DNA of 8,615 nt from JASFQI01 sp050115555 (GTDB lineage: Bacteria > Desulfobacterota > DSM-4660 > Desulfatiglandales > HGW-15), in contig JASFQI010000209.1 of NCBI GenBank assembly GCA_050115555.1, positions 1 through 8,615 on the forward strand. The letters are read 5' to 3'. The notes below the pieces were generated by a model. That model was given only the letters and a program-made list of their open reading frames with translations. It searched no databases and had not been told where the DNA came from. Positions 6,670 through 8,615 of the stretch are shown piece by piece. Every line of letters starts with the position of its first letter. Position 1 is the stretch's first letter. The position numbers and the translations under genes are program-made.

Positions 6670-6688
6670 ATGCGGACGAACTCCGCAT
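6670..6688 (-). promoter_or_regulatory. Intercistronic hairpin abutting the receiver stop codon
   Basis: On the minus strand ATGCGGA pairs perfectly with TCCGCAT around a GTTCG loop, giving a 7-bp GC-rich stem. Its first base is the last base of the receiver's TGA stop. Nothing like a T-run follows, so it is not a standard terminator. The only GGAG ahead of the ACT protein gene lies within the stem and loop (6681-6684), 17 nt from ATG 6663. It may modulate expression or protect the upstream mRNA end. Confidence 0.45.
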
Positions 6689-7071
6689 CACTCCAGCAGG
6701 TCCGTGATGACCTTCCAGAGGGTCTCGGTATCCACCGGCTTGGGGATGTACTCGTCCGCTTCCGTGCTCATGCCGTCGGCATGCGTGTACGTGGTGCTCG
6801 GAACGGCCTCGCCCACCGCGGTGAGAAGAATCACCGGGATGTCCCGGGTCTCCTCGTTCGCCTTCATTTCTGCGCACAGGACATAGCCGTCCTTTCGCGG
6901 CATCATGATGTCCAGGATCACCACATCCGGACGCCTCTCCTGAATGGACTCCTCTCCTTCGATGCCGTCGTAGGCGCGCCCGACCTCGCATCCCTTGCTC
7001 TCGAGCATCATGGCAAGCGTTTCCACCAGATCGGGGTCGTCGTCAACGACCAGGACATAGGTCTGAGCCAT
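6688..7071 (-). CDS. Single-domain response regulator (CheY-like receiver)
   Basis: A 127-residue stand-alone receiver domain, expected to be phosphorylated by a histidine kinase not encoded in this window. The active-site set is complete: Asp10-Asp11-Asp12 acidic cluster, phospho-acceptor Asp54 in VILDIMMPRKDG (51-62), Thr84 in PVILLTAVG and Lys111 in YIPKPVD. There is no output domain; the protein ends at the last receiver helix. Thr84 to Lys111 spans 27 residues, against 22 in E. coli CheY (87 to 109), so the loop and helix 4 region (GEAVPSTTYTHADGMS) is about five residues longer. I chose ATG 7071 because AAGGAGG lies 7 nt upstream, whereas the in-frame ATG six codons earlier overlaps that site. 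The gene is 77 nt downstream of metF and 24 nt upstream of the ACT protein gene, so it may relay a signal to one of these; this is inference. Confidence 0.92.
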   Translation of the reverse strand: MAQTYVLVVDDDPDLVETLAMMLESKGCEVGRAYDGIEGEESIQERRPDVVILDIMMPRKDGYVLCAEMKANEETRDIPVILLTAVGEAVPSTTYTHADGMSTEADEYIPKPVDTETLWKVITDLLE

Positions 7072-7078
7072 GGGTTTT

Positions 7079-7085
7079 CCTCCTT
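7079..7085 (-). promoter_or_regulatory. Ribosome-binding site that fixes the receiver start
   Basis: AAGGAGG lies 7 nt before ATG 7071 and so favours the 127-residue receiver over the form starting at 7089, which would read through this site. Confidence 0.75.
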
Positions 7086-7116
7086 GCATTCAATGGGTCG
7101 GTTGCACGTATGGACA

Positions 7117-7148
7117 TCCGGGGCTCGAGAAGATCCCTCTTTCCCGGA
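7117..7148 (-). other. Inverted repeat directly after the metF stop codon
   Basis: TCCGGG (7143-7148), which immediately follows the metF TAA, pairs with CCCGGA (7117-7122) across a 20-nt loop. There is no T-run after it, so it is not an obvious terminator. It could reduce read-through or stabilise the 3' end of the metV-metF part of the message. Confidence 0.3.
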
Positions 7149-8087
7149 TTACTCCTCCAGGACCGGGCGCGGGTACAGGCCCCCGCGCTCTGCGATCTCC
7201 GGGACCTTCTGCTCCCACTCGATCGCCATGATGTGGAAACCTCTCACCCCTTTGACCTCGCGAAGCCGCTGAATGGTCTCCACGCAGATATCGATGCCCT
7301 CCTGGGCCTGGTTTTCCTTGGGCACCCCGCTCATGCGCTTGACCACCTCGTCCGGCACGTCCATGCCCGGGACCCGGTTCTTCATGTACTTGGCCATGCC
7401 CGCGGACTTGAACGGGGTGACCCCGGCCAGGATGGCGACCTTCTCGTCAAGGCCCCGGTCGCAGGCCTGGGCCAGCCACTTCTCGAACTTGTCCACGTTG
7501 TAGATGCACTGGGTCTGAATGAACTCCGCGCCTGCCGCCACCTTCTTGGCCAGCCGGCGTACGCGGATCTCAAAGGGGTCTGCAAACGGGTTGGCCGCAG
7601 CGCCCACGAACATTCGGGGCGGCCTCTCGATGTCGTCCCCGCCCAGGAACTTGCCCTCGTCCCGCATGTACCGCGCCGTTTGGATCAGCTGCATGGAGTC
7701 GATGTCAAAGACGTTCTGCCCCTTGGGGCAGTCCCCGAACGCCTGGTGATCGCCCGACAGGCACAGGATGTTGTGAATGTCGAACGAGGCCGCCCCGAGA
7801 ATGTCGCTCTGAATGGCAATGCGGTTTCGATCCCGAACCACCATCTGGAGCACGGCCTCCACGCCCATGGCCCTGAGGTGCGCGCACGCGGCCAGGCTGC
7901 ACAGGCGGGTCACGGACGTCTGGTTGTCCGTGATGTTGATGGCGTCCACGTGGTCGCGGATCAGCGACGCCTTCTTTCGAATGACCTCGGGATCGCTGCC
8001 CCGGGGCGGACCGCACTCGGAGGTCACGGCAAAATGGCCTTGGGCAAGGACCTTTTCCAGCTTGCTCGGCGTCTTTACGTCGCTCAT
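7149..8087 (-). CDS. metF: Methylenetetrahydrofolate reductase, MetF subunit
   Basis: A 312-residue cytoplasmic TIM-barrel flavoprotein that reduces 5,10-methylene-tetrahydrofolate to 5-methyl-tetrahydrofolate, the last step of the methyl branch of the Wood-Ljungdahl pathway and the methyl source for methionine. VTSECGPPRG (21-30) holds Glu24, equivalent to the catalytic Glu28 of E. coli MetF; NILCLSGDH (106-114) holds Asp113, equivalent to the flavin-contacting Asp120; AEFIQTQ (187-193) and LAGVTPFKS (220-228) are the later barrel signatures. Length is normal for MetF (about 290-315). ATG 8087 overlaps the metV stop by four bases (ATGA) with GGGAGGA about 9 nt upstream, which implies translational coupling; the longer in-frame reading up to 8360 lies wholly inside metV in another frame and is not real. 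The electron donor is not revealed; MetV-containing enzymes often pair with further redox subunits, which would be outside the window. Confidence 0.95.
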   Translation of the reverse strand: MSDVKTPSKLEKVLAQGHFAVTSECGPPRGSDPEVIRKKASLIRDHVDAINITDNQTSVTRLCSLAACAHLRAMGVEAVLQMVVRDRNRIAIQSDILGAASFDIHNILCLSGDHQAFGDCPKGQNVFDIDSMQLIQTARYMRDEGKFLGGDDIERPPRMFVGAAANPFADPFEIRVRRLAKKVAAGAEFIQTQCIYNVDKFEKWLAQACDRGLDEKVAILAGVTPFKSAGMAKYMKNRVPGMDVPDEVVKRMSGVPKENQAQEGIDICVETIQRLREVKGVRGFHIMAIEWEQKVPEIAERGGLYPRPVLEE

Positions 8088-8615
8088 TGCGTCACATCCT
8101 CCCGGACCACCTTTCGCGGTCCTCCGGCGCGTTCCGTTGACCAGTCCTTGATGGGCATGAGCTGCTCGTAGTCCTCCAGCCTGCCCAGCTCGGTGAGCCG
8201 GTCGATGATGAGCTGCCACGCACAGTCGAGGTTCTTGTCGATCTCGCACTTCCCCTTGGTGGACCCGCCGCACGGCCCGTTCAAGAGGCGCTTGGCGCAC
8301 CGGGAGATCGGGCAGATCCCCGCGGTCTTTCCCAGGATGCACTGGCCGCAGCCCTGGCACCGCTCGGACCAGACCCCGCGTTCCTCGCTCCCCCCCATGA
8401 AACAGGTGTCCACACCCGGGAGAATGGGCGTTTGAATGTACATCTCAGCCAGGAACTGGACCCCCACGCCGCAGGCAAGGGACAACACGGCATCGTACTG
8501 GTCGACGGAGTTCCGGATTTCCTCGATGTACTCCCGGTCGCACTGCCTCTCCAGGGTGACCTCGTCGATCTGGACCTTCCGCCCCTGGTTCATGAAGTAC
8601 ATGCGGAGCGCCGAG
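8084..8615 (-). CDS. metV: Methylenetetrahydrofolate reductase, zinc/Cys-rich MetV subunit, 5' end outside window
   Basis: The visible 176 residues are the C-terminal part of MetV, the small partner of MetF in acetogens and other Wood-Ljungdahl anaerobes. MetV binds metal through conserved cysteines and is thought to link MetF to its electron donor. Visible signatures are SLACGVGVQFLAE, with the first Cys of the cluster, DTCFMGG, and then the characteristic Cys-rich block CQGCGQCILGKTAGICPISR followed by CAKRLLNGPCGG and a KGKCEID segment. The reading frame is open to the right edge; about 30-45 N-terminal residues, with the usual CxxC motif, should lie beyond it. The ATG at 8602 is internal and not taken as the start. 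The stop TGA overlaps the metF ATG, so the two subunits are made from one coupled message. Confidence 0.93.
   Translation of the reverse strand, partial: SALRMYFMNQGRKVQIDEVTLERQCDREYIEEIRNSVDQYDAVLSLACGVGVQFLAEMYIQTPILPGVDTCFMGGSEERGVWSERCQGCGQCILGKTAGICPISRCAKRLLNGPCGGSTKGKCEIDKNLDCAWQLIIDRLTELGRLEDYEQLMPIKDWSTERAGGPRKVVREDVTQ

Noticed and set aside
6664..6690. The receiver TGA is in frame with the ACT protein start and is followed at once by a hairpin, which would suggest selenocysteine insertion or read-through to a receiver-ACT fusion.
   Set aside because: The receiver ends naturally at its last helix before TGA. The stem puts its loop only 6 nt after TGA, too close for a bacterial SECIS, and the eight linking codons encode nothing recognisable. 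Being in the same frame has a one in three chance.
7110..8171. A 353-codon open frame antisense to metF.
   Set aside because: It mirrors the conserved metF frame, lacks domains and has no ribosome-binding site of note.
8088..8360. A 91-codon N-terminal extension of metF.
   Set aside because: It lies wholly inside metV in a different frame, is unlike MetF proteins, and the ATG at 8087 overlaps the metV stop with a ribosome-binding site upstream.

Overview
The window is GC-rich, with tightly packed genes on both strands and no mobile element, RNA gene or CRISPR array that I can see. The best clue to the organism is the MetV-MetF pair at the right end. This two-component methylenetetrahydrofolate reductase is typical of anaerobes with a Wood-Ljungdahl pathway (acetogens, sulfate reducers, syntrophs). 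Together with the single-domain receiver, the HtrA-type lipoprotein and a CGCAAAG-type intergenic string, it suggests a Desulfobacterota (deltaproteobacterial) anaerobe. That placement is inference, not proof.

Layout, left to right. (1) 1-1790, minus strand: an AI-2E/PerM-family membrane protein gene (735-1790) followed downstream by the 5' part of an HtrA-like trypsin-fold protease gene. The protease starts at TTG 657, carries a lipoprotein signal and runs off the left edge. (2) 1791-1994: a divergent promoter region, with a 7-bp inverted repeat plus T-run just ahead of trkH. (3) 1995-4029, plus strand: trkH (potassium channel subunit), a 121-bp gap holding a likely fragment of a dispersed repeat, then a YbgC/FadM-like acyl-CoA thioesterase gene. 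(4) 4060-5457, minus strand: trkA, the NAD-binding gating partner of TrkH, convergent with the thioesterase and with its own candidate promoter near 5495-5524. (5) 5644-8615, minus strand: a compact operon-like run reading metV (5' end outside the window), metF (4-nt ATGA overlap), a stand-alone receiver (CheY-like) gene and a 339-residue tandem-ACT protein resembling the regulatory half of aspartokinase without the kinase.

The genes form three functional groups. TrkH and TrkA make one potassium uptake system although their genes are separated and oppositely oriented. The AI-2E transporter and the protease form an envelope pair. MetV and MetF carry out the methylene-to-methyl step of tetrahydrofolate-bound C1 metabolism. 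The receiver and ACT protein downstream of metF are candidates for a sensing or regulatory add-on to C1 metabolism and are the least explained part of the window. Two junctions in this operon have hairpins abutting the upstream stop codon, and the protease gene has a hairpin enclosing its ribosome-binding site and start codon.
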